Of a DNA stretch of 34,150 nt, positions 22,219 to 30,266 are shown piece after piece (the stretch's first letter is position 1; each line of letters starts with the position of its first letter). Source of the stretch: UBA12158 sp035562735 (lineage in GTDB: Bacteria > Patescibacteriota > Microgenomatia > UBA12405); contig DATMWB010000015.1 of assembly GCA_035562735.1 (NCBI GenBank), positions 1-34,150 of the forward strand, written 5' to 3'. Position numbers and translations under genes: made by a program. Under the pieces are notes generated by a model. The model worked only from the letters and a program-made list of their open reading frames with translations. It ran no database searches and was not told the origin of the DNA.

Positions 22219-23293
22219 TATTTGAGTATAGCAATTTGGAGTATTTTTTTTCTATGTTTATGGCTAATCCAAGAGCGCAAAACAAGGTAATGATTGAGGA
22301 GCCTCCATAAGCAATAAAAGGAAAAGGAATGCCTGTGAGTGGAATAAGGGCGACAATTGCAGCAAAATTTATAAGACCTTGATAAGCAATCCAACACGCA
22401 ATGCCACCCAAAAGGAGTCTTTCATAAAGAGTGGAGACGAGTTGTGAGATGCGAATTAGTCTTGAAATAAGAAGTAAAAATAGATAAGTGATAAGGGTTA
22501 GTCCAATAAATCCTGTTTCTTCTCCAACAATTGCTAGGATTGAATCAGTGCTAATTTTGGGTAAAAACTTGTATTTATGATCAGAATTGGCAAAGCCCTT
22601 TCCAGATAATCCACCTGAGGCTAAAGTGAGAATCATTTGTTCACTATGATAGGTGAGATTTTGATTGCTTTGCTGATTTAGTAGTGTTTTTACTCGGTTG
22701 AGGCGGTAGGGTGAAATGAAGATAAGTAAGAGGCTAAAGAGGGTGATAATAAATCCGGCAGAGAATAGACTTAAGATTTCAGCGCCAGAAAGGTAATAAA
22801 TTGAAATAACAATTGAGGCTATCATAATGGTGGTGCTTAAATTTGGTTCGAGAATGATTAGAAGTAGAGGTAAGCCAAGATAGATTGCCAGATTTTTTAA
22901 GTTCCTTTTTTCGGGTAACGAAAATAGAAAAGAAAAAAATATGACTGAGGCTAGTTTGAAAAGCTCAGATGGTTGAAAATTAAAAAAACCTAAATCAATT
23001 TGACGACGAGCTCCAAGAATTTTCATGCCGATTCCGGGTATAAGAACTAAAATTAATAATATTATGGCTATGGAGTAAAAACGAAATGAATTGTTGATAA
23101 AAAAATCAAGTTTTATCTTTGAAGTAATAAACATACAGATAAAACCAATACCAAGCCAGACGAGTTGTTTTTTTAAAAAAAAGTAAGGATCACCAAGGGT
23201 TTTTTCAGCTTCAAAAAGAGAAGATGAAGAAATAAAAAGCAGTCCAATAAATGACAAAAGAGATGAATAGATGAGCAGGGGGGAAATTTTCAT
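22163..23293 (-). CDS. ftsW: FtsW-type SEDS peptidoglycan glycosyltransferase
   Basis: Septal lipid II polymerase partner of FtsI. The 376-aa protein has about ten membrane helices. The family signature GARRQIDLGFFNFQPSELFK lies at about residues 94-113. The large outer loop ends with KFLPKISTDSILAIVGEETG, containing the catalytic Asp. The C-terminal signature PLTGIPFPFIAYGGSS is present. Its basic cytoplasmic tail is encoded by the 56 nt shared with murG. The start overlaps the stop of the ATP-grasp gene by one base (TAATG), so translation is probably coupled to that gene. The genomic position beside murG-ftsA-ftsZ identifies it as FtsW rather than RodA. Confidence 0.93.
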   Translation of the reverse strand: MKISPLLIYSSLLSFIGLLFISSSSLFEAEKTLGDPYFFLKKQLVWLGIGFICMFITSKIKLDFFINNSFRFYSIAIILLILVLIPGIGMKILGARRQIDLGFFNFQPSELFKLASVIFFSFLFSLPEKRNLKNLAIYLGLPLLLIILEPNLSTTIMIASIVISIYYLSGAEILSLFSAGFIITLFSLLLIFISPYRLNRVKTLLNQQSNQNLTYHSEQMILTLASGGLSGKGFANSDHKYKFLPKISTDSILAIVGEETGFIGLTLITYLFLLLISRLIRISQLVSTLYERLLLGGIACWIAYQGLINFAAIVALIPLTGIPFPFIAYGGSSIITLFCALGLAINIEKKYSKLLYSNNERDQKDSHHRHTRHSRS

Positions 23294-24387
23294 TAAGTAA
23301 ATTCTGTCAAAATATCCGGGTTAATAATAATAGGATCAGTTTGTTCAGAAAATATTTCAAAGCGATTAGTTTTTTTAATTGTAGTGCCGTCTTCGTTTCT
23401 TTTTGTTAGTTCTGAACCAATAATGTTGGAGTTATAAAAACGATTTTGTTCCATATTAATATCGATTGAGTAATCTAAATTGACAAATTCAGCCAAGTGA
23501 TAATAAAAAAGCGGGGTTAAATTATTATTTTGCTCAATTTGAGTATAGAAAGCAAAAGAGGCGGTAAGACGTGGGTTACATTCTAGGAGGTAGACTTGAT
23601 TTTCGGAAACAATGAAATCCAAACCAAAAAAACCACGATAGTTTAAAGGATCTAATACTTTTTTTGAAAAATCAATTGTAATTTGACGAATTTTCTCTTG
23701 AACTTCTATTGGGGCACAAGATGGCCATTGACGACCGACAGTAGCGAAAGGATTTTGGGTAAGTCCAGAAAGTCCGGTGAATTGAAGAGCTGGTGGACTT
23801 TGAATAAGACCCTGACGCGTTTGACAACAGTTGTTTAAAAGTGAATAGCCATCCAAAAGTGGTGAAAATTTTGCTAAGGTATTGGAAGGAATGATGTTTT
23901 TAGCACTTTCATAATTATCAAAATGATGGGTACTATTGCCAGCCCAACCAAAATGAGTTTGAACAACAATATTTTGTCCGAATTTATCTTGAGCCTTTAA
24001 AAAGGAATCTTTTGAAAAGGTGGAAATTATACCTGGAACAATGGGGAGATTTTCCTGTTGGCACAGTTTAAAAAATTTTACTTTATCTTCTAAAAGACGA
24101 TTGATAGAAGCGGGATTGCTGGCATTTATCCATTTATTATCATGACACAAATGTTCAATTTTAGCGGAGGGTTTAAAAGGAATAATTACGGGTTTTGGTG
24201 ATAAATTTATTTTTTCTTGAATGTTTTTCTGAGATAAAAGAAAGCCACTATTTTTAATTTCCAAATTTTCTTGAAACAGAGATTGAAAATTTGGCAGTTG
24301 AGGTAAATTGATATCCAAAAATTTATCGACGACTAAAAAGAAGAAATTGTAGCCAGAATCTTTTAGTATATTTTCTAGATTATTCAT
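23293..24387 (-). CDS. ATP-grasp ligase of unknown substrate, coupled to ftsW
   Basis: A 364-aa protein with the ATP-grasp fold, the enzyme class that joins a carboxylate to an amine through an acyl-phosphate. After a poorly conserved N-terminal domain (1-95) come the conserved lysine region DKVKFFKLCQQENLP (about 101-115), the glycine-containing loop VVQTHFGWAGNS (141-152), GFFGLDFIV (252-260) and the metal/ATP motif LLECNPRLTAS (267-277). It resembles carboxylate-amine ligases such as amino-acid ligases, not the D-Ala-D-Ala ligase consensus. It overlaps the PLP-enzyme gene by 4 nt (ATGA) and ftsW by 1 nt. This tight coupling argues for a role in envelope precursor or stem-peptide synthesis. 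The substrate is unknown. Confidence 0.8.
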   Translation of the reverse strand: MNNLENILKDSGYNFFFLVVDKFLDINLPQLPNFQSLFQENLEIKNSGFLLSQKNIQEKINLSPKPVIIPFKPSAKIEHLCHDNKWINASNPASINRLLEDKVKFFKLCQQENLPIVPGIISTFSKDSFLKAQDKFGQNIVVQTHFGWAGNSTHHFDNYESAKNIIPSNTLAKFSPLLDGYSLLNNCCQTRQGLIQSPPALQFTGLSGLTQNPFATVGRQWPSCAPIEVQEKIRQITIDFSKKVLDPLNYRGFFGLDFIVSENQVYLLECNPRLTASFAFYTQIEQNNNLTPLFYYHLAEFVNLDYSIDINMEQNRFYNSNIIGSELTKRNEDGTTIKKTNRFEIFSEQTDPIIINPDILTEFT

Positions 24388-25184
24388 TGTCTTTTGGTTC
24401 CAGTAAAAAGAATAACAGGAAATTTACCAACGTCGATATTATTTTTTATCTGATGATAACCAGCAAGACAAAGGGCAGACTCGGGGGATACTAAAAAATG
24501 TTTTGTGTACTCAGAGGCTTTGATTACTTCTTGATTTCTGACAATTAAGCCATCACCTTGGTGTAATTTGATTGTTTTGATAATTTCTTTTTTTAAAGGT
24601 AAATATTTGACGCTAAGAGCGTCGGTAATAGTTTCATTTTCTAATGTGTAGTCTGGTCTAAAGATGCTACAAATAGTGGGGTTGCTGGCTGGTTGGACTG
24701 CGAAAATTTTTACATTATTTGGCAATAATTTAGCTATTCCCAATAAAGTGGTGCCGCTACCAACAGGAATAAAAATACTGGTTATTTGTGGTAATTCGGA
24801 TAAGATCTCTTTGGTAATTTCTCCATAACCTATTTGGGCATTAATATCGGTTGATTGGCGTAAAAGATAAGAGTGATTTTTTTTTGAAAACTTGATGGCA
24901 TCACTGATGGGTTTTAAAGATTCAACAATGTTGGCTTTTATTTGTGATAATTTATATCGATTAATATTTGGTGAAACAAAGACAGTTAAGGGTATATTTG
25001 CTTGCTGACAATAGAAGGAGGCGGATATAGCTGCATTACCTGTAGACGAAATCACTGCAGAAGAAAAATTATTTTTTATTAAGTTTTCTATCTGTAAAGG
25101 TAAGGCTCTGTCTTTTGCGGAACCCGTGGGATTTAGGTCCTCCCTTTTGAGGTAAATATTCTCAAAGTTTGTTAAAGGTGTCAT
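24384..25184 (-). CDS. Fold-type II PLP-dependent enzyme, threonine synthase-like, short
   Basis: A 266-aa member of the tryptophan-synthase-beta/threonine-synthase fold family. The Schiff-base lysine is K24 in NPTGSAKDRA. STGNAAISAS (about 47-56) is the PLP-ring/substrate loop, PVGSGTTLLG the phosphate-binding glycine loop, and LFTGT near the end matches the family terminus. It starts directly at the TPL motif, so the ~40-80 N-terminal residues of standard threonine synthases are missing. No homoserine kinase or dehydrogenase gene lies nearby. The ATGA overlap with an ATP-grasp ligase, itself coupled to ftsW, points to making or modifying an amino acid for the wall or a small peptide. Actual reaction unknown. 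Confidence 0.82.
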   Translation of the reverse strand: MTPLTNFENIYLKREDLNPTGSAKDRALPLQIENLIKNNFSSAVISSTGNAAISASFYCQQANIPLTVFVSPNINRYKLSQIKANIVESLKPISDAIKFSKKNHSYLLRQSTDINAQIGYGEITKEILSELPQITSIFIPVGSGTTLLGIAKLLPNNVKIFAVQPASNPTICSIFRPDYTLENETITDALSVKYLPLKKEIIKTIKLHQGDGLIVRNQEVIKASEYTKHFLVSPESALCLAGYHQIKNNIDVGKFPVILFTGTKRQ

Positions 25185-25255
25185 AAATTAGCTAAATGGT
25201 TGAATAGATGAGTATATATGTAATAATCGAATTGATTATATTTTAACTAAATTAT

Positions 25256-25420
25256 ATGTCAGATACTAATAACAAGCTTATTTGTCCAGATTGTGGAAGC
25301 GAAATTGTAGCTACTGAGGTGGCTGTTGGAGAGATATTGGAATGTGGGGAATGTGGAACAGAAGTTGAGATTTTATCGCTTTCACCATTACAGTTCAGAG
25401 AATTAATAGAAGAAAAATAG
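25256..25420 (+). CDS. LysW-like amino-group carrier (small zinc-ribbon protein)
   Basis: A 54-aa acidic protein. Two CxxC pairs (CPDCG at residues 10-14, CGECG at 30-34) form a zinc ribbon, followed by TEVEILSLSPL. Spacing and the GEILEC...VEILSLSP pattern match LysW/ArgW, the carrier whose C-terminal glutamate holds amino-acid intermediates in lysine/arginine biosynthesis. Here the tail ends in ELIEEK and the usual EDWGE terminus is absent. Either it carries its substrate differently or it is not a carrier. No lysX, lysZ, lysY or argB-like gene is in the window. It is divergent from the PLP/ATP-grasp genes (71 nt between start codons) and is followed after 1 nt by a P-loop kinase gene, suggesting an operon. 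Confidence 0.75.
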   Translation: MSDTNNKLICPDCGSEIVATEVAVGEILECGECGTEVEILSLSPLQFRELIEEK

Positions 25421-25421
25421 C

Positions 25422-26075
25422 GTGGACATAATTAGTTTGTCTATTGAAGAGGTAAAAAAAGAACTTAGAGACAAGGGAACTAAACTGGTTTTTGTATTGG
25501 GAAAGACGTGTACAGGTAAGTCAACTTTTGCCAGAGAAATATCAAAGATGGATTATTTTCATTTGGAAATGGATTGTGTCGTGTTAGAGAGTGTTGCTGA
25601 TAAGTTTAATATTAAAAATAGAGATGAAGCCTTTTTGGTATATAAGGGAATAGCTCCTTTTGAATGGCAAGAATCATTTGAAGAGGCAGCAAAAAATTTA
25701 ATTTTAAAATATATTGATAAAAGAAAGGTGGTAGTCGATGCAGCTTTTGCAGATCCAAATGTATTAAAACGGATTATTCCAGATAGATTTAATGATGGTT
25801 ATAGTCTTATATATTTTCATCCTTTTAATAGGGAATTTTATTACGAGGGAATATTTAATAGATTTGCTGAGGATGTAAATACAGAAAAAAAGTCTTTTCC
25901 AATTTGGTTGGAGGTAACACCTGAGATTATAAAAGACTACAAAAAAAATGGACGTAAAGGCTCAAAGATATTTTCTTTAGTAAAAAAATATGGTGATGAA
26001 AGTGCTGATTCGTCTTTGGAGAGATTTGAATTGTTTTGGAAAGTTTTTCCAAAAATAATCTTAACTGGCCACTAA
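25422..26075 (+). CDS. P-loop kinase-like NTPase of unknown substrate
   Basis: A 217-aa protein with a Walker A motif GKTCTGKS at residues 27-34. It is followed by a short adenylate-kinase/shikimate-kinase-like layout: a Walker-B-like strand KVVVDAA near 103-109 and basic helices. The small size suggests a nucleoside, sugar or amino-acid kinase, but no specificity motif is recognised. The start is a GTG, 1 nt after the stop of the LysW-like gene; no ATG lies before the P-loop, so translational coupling is likely. The 3' end overlaps the convergent NlpC/P60-like gene by 15 nt. Confidence 0.65.
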   Translation: MDIISLSIEEVKKELRDKGTKLVFVLGKTCTGKSTFAREISKMDYFHLEMDCVVLESVADKFNIKNRDEAFLVYKGIAPFEWQESFEEAAKNLILKYIDKRKVVVDAAFADPNVLKRIIPDRFNDGYSLIYFHPFNREFYYEGIFNRFAEDVNTEKKSFPIWLEVTPEIIKDYKKNGRKGSKIFSLVKKYGDESADSSLERFELFWKVFPKIILTGH

Positions 26076-26603
26076 TCTGAATATCCCTTCGTGCTTGAAT
26101 TTTTGGTCGTTAATTTCAAATTCACCATATCTGACTCCCCTACCAAGACGCGAGGAATCGACATAAATAACTTTATTGCCAATTTTTTCGATTACAAACA
26201 ACACATGATGACCACTTTTTTGACGGATAAGGTCGGCAGTCTGAATATCGTGAACATCAATTCTTCTTGATATTGGGGGTGAAGTAAGCATTTCAGCTGA
26301 TGTACGTCGAACGTCGATTTTTTGATTGAAACAAAAATTTAAAAGATGACAAGCAAGTCCAGAACAATCAATGCCAATTTTATTTTTTTTCTGAAGATTA
26401 TAGATTTGTTGAGCAGTGAGGTCGATTAGTTTGATATTGTGTTCATTGGCAACTTCAATGGTTTTTAGAGCAATTTCTTTAGCATTGCCTTTGCCAACGA
26501 CAACATTATCAGTGGAGATTACCTTAGGAACATTGGTATGGTAAGGGACACCAATGTAATTTAAAATTTCTCGTCGAAGATCTTCTAGTTTAATCCTAAC
26601 CAT
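26061..26603 (-). CDS. NlpC/P60-like cysteine peptidase-fold protein
   Basis: A 180-aa protein with the NlpC/P60 core: GIDCSGLACHLLN with the catalytic Cys80, then SGHHVLFVIE with the catalytic His (132 or 133), followed by a VIYVDSS strand. Family members cut peptidoglycan stem peptides, typically between D-Glu and a diamino acid. There is no signal peptide or membrane helix, so it would act in the cytoplasm, perhaps in precursor trimming or recycling, or be exported in an unknown way. A longer frame to 26639 exists. The ATG at 26603 is preferred because it overlaps mraY by only 19 nt and starts at a conserved-looking helix (RIKLEDLRREIL). It is the last gene of the mur block. Confidence 0.75.
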   Translation of the reverse strand: MVRIKLEDLRREILNYIGVPYHTNVPKVISTDNVVVGKGNAKEIALKTIEVANEHNIKLIDLTAQQIYNLQKKNKIGIDCSGLACHLLNFCFNQKIDVRRTSAEMLTSPPISRRIDVHDIQTADLIRQKSGHHVLFVIEKIGNKVIYVDSSRLGRGVRYGEFEINDQKFKHEGIFRLVAS

Positions 26604-27619
26604 AGTCCAAAGACAGCTAATATAATTGTGGCTAACCACGCTCTAAAAACAATTTTGGGTTCTTCCCAGCCATTTTTTTGAAGAGTAAGATGAATTGGGG
26701 CGGCTGGAAATAATTTTTTATGAAGGTAGATTTTACTAAATATTTGAAGGGCGCTGGTCATACCTTCGATAATAAAAGGTGAACCAACTATAAAAAGTGG
26801 AATTACTTTTCCAAGAAGTAGGGCAATAACAGCAAAGGTGGCCCCAAAGGATAAGGAGCCAACGTCTCCTAGCCAAATGCGGGCTGGGTAAACATTAAAG
26901 TAGAGAAAGGCAATTAAGGATCCAATCCAAAGTGATAAGAAAAGAGATATGGGGGTGTCAAGCGAGGTGCCTGCCAAAATCCAAAAAGCAAAAAGAGAGA
27001 TCATTAGGGTGCCACAAGCTAGTCCATCTAGTCCGTCGGTAATATTAAAAAAGTTGGCAAAGGCGACAATAATTAAAGTTGAAATGGGTATAAAAAATAA
27101 ACCAAGACTAATTGCTCCAAGAAAGGGAAGATAAATAAAATTAATCCCTAGTTGAAAATAGATGAGAAGTGAAATAATAGTTGCCAACATAAGCTGAAGT
27201 AGCAACTTGTATTTCATACGTAAGCCGAAGAATCCAGTATTTTTAAAGTTAAAAAATTTTAGAATATCATCGTAAAGTCCCAATAGTCCAAAGCTGATGA
27301 AAGTAAAAAAGATAACTATTAATTCATTTATGAGATGATAGTTACTTGATATAAAGATTCGAGACATTTTTAACATTGGGAACAAGATGGCAAAAAGAAT
27401 TACGACAGTGACAATAATAAGTAATCCCCCACCAACAGGAGTACCGCTTTTTAGAGAATGAAATTTGTCAAAAATTGGAGTACTTTTATTTTGAAAATCC
27501 TTGGTGCTTTGTTTTTGACGTTGGAATTTTAGTCTATAGAGAAGATTGATATAAGGTACAACTAAAATACTAGTTGCTAAGAACGAAAATAGGAGAAGTC
27601 CTAAGTATAGATGAATCAT
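26585..27619 (-). CDS. mraY: Phospho-N-acetylmuramoyl-pentapeptide transferase MraY, reduced HHH motif
   Basis: Makes lipid I by transferring phospho-MurNAc-peptide to undecaprenyl phosphate. The 344-aa protein has about ten membrane helices. SLKSGTPVGGG is at 55-65 (usual KxGTPTMGG). The metal-binding Asp pair is in GLYDDILK (D117/D118), NITDGLDGL is at 192-200 and GDVGSLSFGA at 251-260. In the last cytoplasmic loop the family's APIHHHxE reads APIHLTLQ, so only the first of the three histidines (H310) remains. It overlaps murA by 4 nt (ATGA) and the NlpC/P60-like gene by 19 nt. The context in the mur cluster supports MraY over WecA/TagO. Confidence 0.92.
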   Translation of the reverse strand: MIHLYLGLLLFSFLATSILVVPYINLLYRLKFQRQKQSTKDFQNKSTPIFDKFHSLKSGTPVGGGLLIIVTVVILFAILFPMLKMSRIFISSNYHLINELIVIFFTFISFGLLGLYDDILKFFNFKNTGFFGLRMKYKLLLQLMLATIISLLIYFQLGINFIYLPFLGAISLGLFFIPISTLIIVAFANFFNITDGLDGLACGTLMISLFAFWILAGTSLDTPISLFLSLWIGSLIAFLYFNVYPARIWLGDVGSLSFGATFAVIALLLGKVIPLFIVGSPFIIEGMTSALQIFSKIYLHKKLFPAAPIHLTLQKNGWEEPKIVFRAWLATIILAVFGLWLGLN

Positions 27620-28944
27620 GTTTTGATATATTTTATATTAGCACCAAGTGAACAAAGTCTGTCAGCGAGTTTTTCATATCCTCTTTCAATATATTCAACA
27701 TTATTAATATTGCTTTCACCTTCAGCTGTAAGAGCTGCCAAGGTGGCAGTAGCCCCTGCTCTCAGGTCGGAGACAGAGATATTTATGGGTTTTAATTTTG
27801 AGGGCCCATATATCTTTACTCCGTGGAAGTATTCTGGACGATCAGATTCAAGATTAAAGTGGTAATAGTTTTGAGGATCTTCAATTTCAGGATTAAAAAG
27901 CTTTGTCTTTGCCCCCATTTCATTAAGCGTAGAAATATGTTGGAAACGTGAAGGGAAGATTCTTTCAATAATCGTACTACAACCGACAGATTGGGTAAGA
28001 ACTAGACTAAATATTGCTTGCCAATCAGTCATAAAACCAGGTTCAGGTTCAGTGGAGATATCAATAGCTTTTAAATTTTTTGTCCAGGCAACGGATACTT
28101 CATCACGACCGCGAATTACTTGAGCCCCCATGGATTCAATGGTGTTTAAAAATGTGTCGATAATTTTGGGTCTAATTCTCATAATATTGATGGCACCTTT
28201 GGTGCACAGTGCGGCACAGGCGAAAGTTACTGATTCATTTCTATCTCCGATAATTTGATGTTCTGTGCCGTGTAATTTTTCTACACCTTGGATATAAATA
28301 ATTTTAGGATTTTTCTGGTCTCGTTTAATTTTGGCGCCCATATCATTTAACATTTCAATTAGATCATCAATTTCTGGTTCGATGGCGGCATTTCGGAGTA
28401 CAGTATCCCCTTTGGCCAAAGATGCAGTCATTATTAAAACTTCAGTTACTGTGTGGGAAGGCTTTGAAAATTCAAAATCAGTGCCCTTGATTCCAGTGGT
28501 CGTAAACTTTAGGTGGTCGGGAAATTCTTGGACTTTTATGTTCATTTGTTTATAACAATCAAAAAGTCTATCTAAAGGTCTAGCTCCCAGTTTGTCTCCA
28601 CCAGGAATGGGTACTATAGCTTCTTGACAACGGGATAGTAGAGGGGCGGCAAACATAAAGGATGATCGGGAGACGTTTCCTGTTCCCTGGGGAACAACAG
28701 AAGAGGTAATATTTTTGGTGGTAATTTCTAGACTATGAGTGCCAGTATAGTTGACAATTGATCCCATGGATTTGGCGATACTTTCGGTTATATGAACATC
28801 AGAAATACAGGGAATATTTAAAAGATGGGTGCTTTTATCTGAGAGAAGGGTGGCAATAATTTGTTTGAAGGAGGCGTTTTTGGCTCCTCGAATGGAGACT
28901 TCTCCATTTAGGGCTTTTCCTCCATTGATAATATATCGTGACAT
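27616..28944 (-). CDS. murA: UDP-N-acetylglucosamine 1-carboxyvinyltransferase MurA, fosfomycin-insensitive type
   Basis: First committed step of peptidoglycan precursor synthesis: transfers enolpyruvate from PEP to UDP-GlcNAc. The 442-aa EPSP-synthase-fold protein has RGAKNA with K22/N23, TDWQAIFS (catalytic Asp equivalent to E. coli D305), ERIFPSRFQHI and DLRAGATATLAAL. In the active-site loop, E. coli Cys115 is replaced by Asp117 (PGGDKLGARP). This Cys-to-Asp change is known to give fosfomycin insensitivity in organisms such as Mycobacterium and Chlamydia. It lies 21 nt after murC and overlaps mraY (ATGA). No murB is present in the window to use its product. Confidence 0.95.
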   Translation of the reverse strand: MSRYIINGGKALNGEVSIRGAKNASFKQIIATLLSDKSTHLLNIPCISDVHITESIAKSMGSIVNYTGTHSLEITTKNITSSVVPQGTGNVSRSSFMFAAPLLSRCQEAIVPIPGGDKLGARPLDRLFDCYKQMNIKVQEFPDHLKFTTTGIKGTDFEFSKPSHTVTEVLIMTASLAKGDTVLRNAAIEPEIDDLIEMLNDMGAKIKRDQKNPKIIYIQGVEKLHGTEHQIIGDRNESVTFACAALCTKGAINIMRIRPKIIDTFLNTIESMGAQVIRGRDEVSVAWTKNLKAIDISTEPEPGFMTDWQAIFSLVLTQSVGCSTIIERIFPSRFQHISTLNEMGAKTKLFNPEIEDPQNYYHFNLESDRPEYFHGVKIYGPSKLKPINISVSDLRAGATATLAALTAEGESNINNVEYIERGYEKLADRLCSLGANIKYIKT

Positions 28945-28965
28945 TTATTTAGTTTTCAGAAATAT

Positions 28966-30261
28966 TTATATTCTGTTTTTTAAACTAATAATTTTTTTAA
29001 AAATTTTTAAACCCTGATCTCCTCCAGAACTAAAACGAATTAATGTATCCCCACTTTTTAAGGTATCTTGGTAGTGTTTTACAATGTCTTGACCAAGGGG
29101 TAAATATATGCTTTTGGGAATGTTATTTAAATAATCCTTTGCAGTTAGTCTATCTTGTGATGGGATATTTTTATTGAATTTAAGTTGATAAATGACAACT
29201 TCGTTAGCTTCTTTGAGAACTGAGGATAATTTTTCTAAATGAGAACGGTATTGCATAAAAGAGGCATGGTTTTCATAAAAAACTTTGATTTTTGATTTGG
29301 GGTAGCTTTCCTTAATAGATTTTAGAGCGGCTTCTATCCTATTGGCTGATTGGGCAAAATCATCAATAAAAATTATTTCATTTTTTTGACTGAGGATTTC
29401 CATACGTCTCTTTACACCTTTAAAGTTTTGAAAACTTTTATTTAGGATGGAGGAGGAAATTTGTAGTTCATTAGCTAAAGCTTCAACAGCTCCTAAATTT
29501 TCTTGGTTGTATTTTCCTATGAGAGAGTTGTTTTTTGGGGTTGGATGATAGCTAATTTTTTTACATTTGGCGTAAGGAAGGAGGGAATTTACTGTTTTGT
29601 CATGGGGGTTATATACTAGGACGCCGTTATTTGGGATTCGTTCTATAAGCTCTCTAAATGCCAATCTGTTTGATTCTTCAGTTTTATAACTTTCACAATG
29701 TTCCCAGTTGGCACTTGTAAGTATTAAATATTTCACCGGATAGTAAAGAAACTTTGCTTTTGTGTCAAGTCCGTTTATTGATTCATCAGCTTCGCAAACA
29801 GACCAATCTGTATCAGAAAAATGCAATGATTCAGTTAAATTTTTGGCTTGTCCTCCAATCATGTAGGATGGGTCAAAACTAGCTTTTTTTAGTAAATAGA
29901 CAAGAGCAGCACTGATGGTGGTTTTACCATAAGATCCGGCAACCAAAATAGAATTTTTCTTTAATAAATATTTTGAAACATATTTTGTGGCCGATATGTA
30001 GGGTATTTGAAGATTTTTTATTTGTTCAAACTCAGATTTTGTATTGGAGAATGATAGATATGAAGATCCAATTATAGCTAAATCGATTTTCTTGCTTATT
30101 ACTGTTTTGTTCGTAGGTATCTGGTATTTTTTTAGCTGATGGCTAAATGGAGGGTATATTTTTTCTTGATCGGAACCTGTTATAAAATGACCTTGTTTTT
30201 TTAATGCTATGGCTAGAGGGGCAGTCATTGAGCCGGCTATACCGACAAGGTGAATATGCAT
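28966..30261 (-). CDS. murC: Mur ligase, MurC/Mpl type
   Basis: ATP-dependent amide ligase of the Mur family (431 aa). The N-terminal UDP-sugar-binding domain begins MHIHLVGIAGSM and includes TGSDQEKIYPPFS. The central ATPase has the P-loop GSYGKTT (109-115), where most Mur ligases have GTxGKTT, and CEADES. The C-terminal domain carries the IDDFAQS segment. The MHIH start and YPPFS are Mpl-like. However, no other MurC is visible, so it may act as MurC (adding L-Ala to UDP-MurNAc). Its position upstream of murA and after the Bpt-like gene fits the precursor pathway. The split between MurC and Mpl is uncertain. Confidence 0.8.
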   Translation of the reverse strand: MHIHLVGIAGSMTAPLAIALKKQGHFITGSDQEKIYPPFSHQLKKYQIPTNKTVISKKIDLAIIGSSYLSFSNTKSEFEQIKNLQIPYISATKYVSKYLLKKNSILVAGSYGKTTISAALVYLLKKASFDPSYMIGGQAKNLTESLHFSDTDWSVCEADESINGLDTKAKFLYYPVKYLILTSANWEHCESYKTEESNRLAFRELIERIPNNGVLVYNPHDKTVNSLLPYAKCKKISYHPTPKNNSLIGKYNQENLGAVEALANELQISSSILNKSFQNFKGVKRRMEILSQKNEIIFIDDFAQSANRIEAALKSIKESYPKSKIKVFYENHASFMQYRSHLEKLSSVLKEANEVVIYQLKFNKNIPSQDRLTAKDYLNNIPKSIYLPLGQDIVKHYQDTLKSGDTLIRFSSGGDQGLKIFKKIISLKNRI

Positions 30262-30266
30262 ATTTG

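Noticed and set aside
23293..24387. D-Ala-D-Ala ligase (Ddl) identity for the ATP-grasp protein
   Set aside because: The Ddl signatures were not found. The ECNPR motif is generic to ATP-grasp carboxylate-amine ligases, so only the fold is claimed.
25185..25255. Defined divergent promoters between the PLP-enzyme gene and the LysW-like gene
   Set aside because: The region is so AT-rich that several TA-rich hexamers fit weakly on both strands. No pair with a convincing -35 stands out, so none is annotated.
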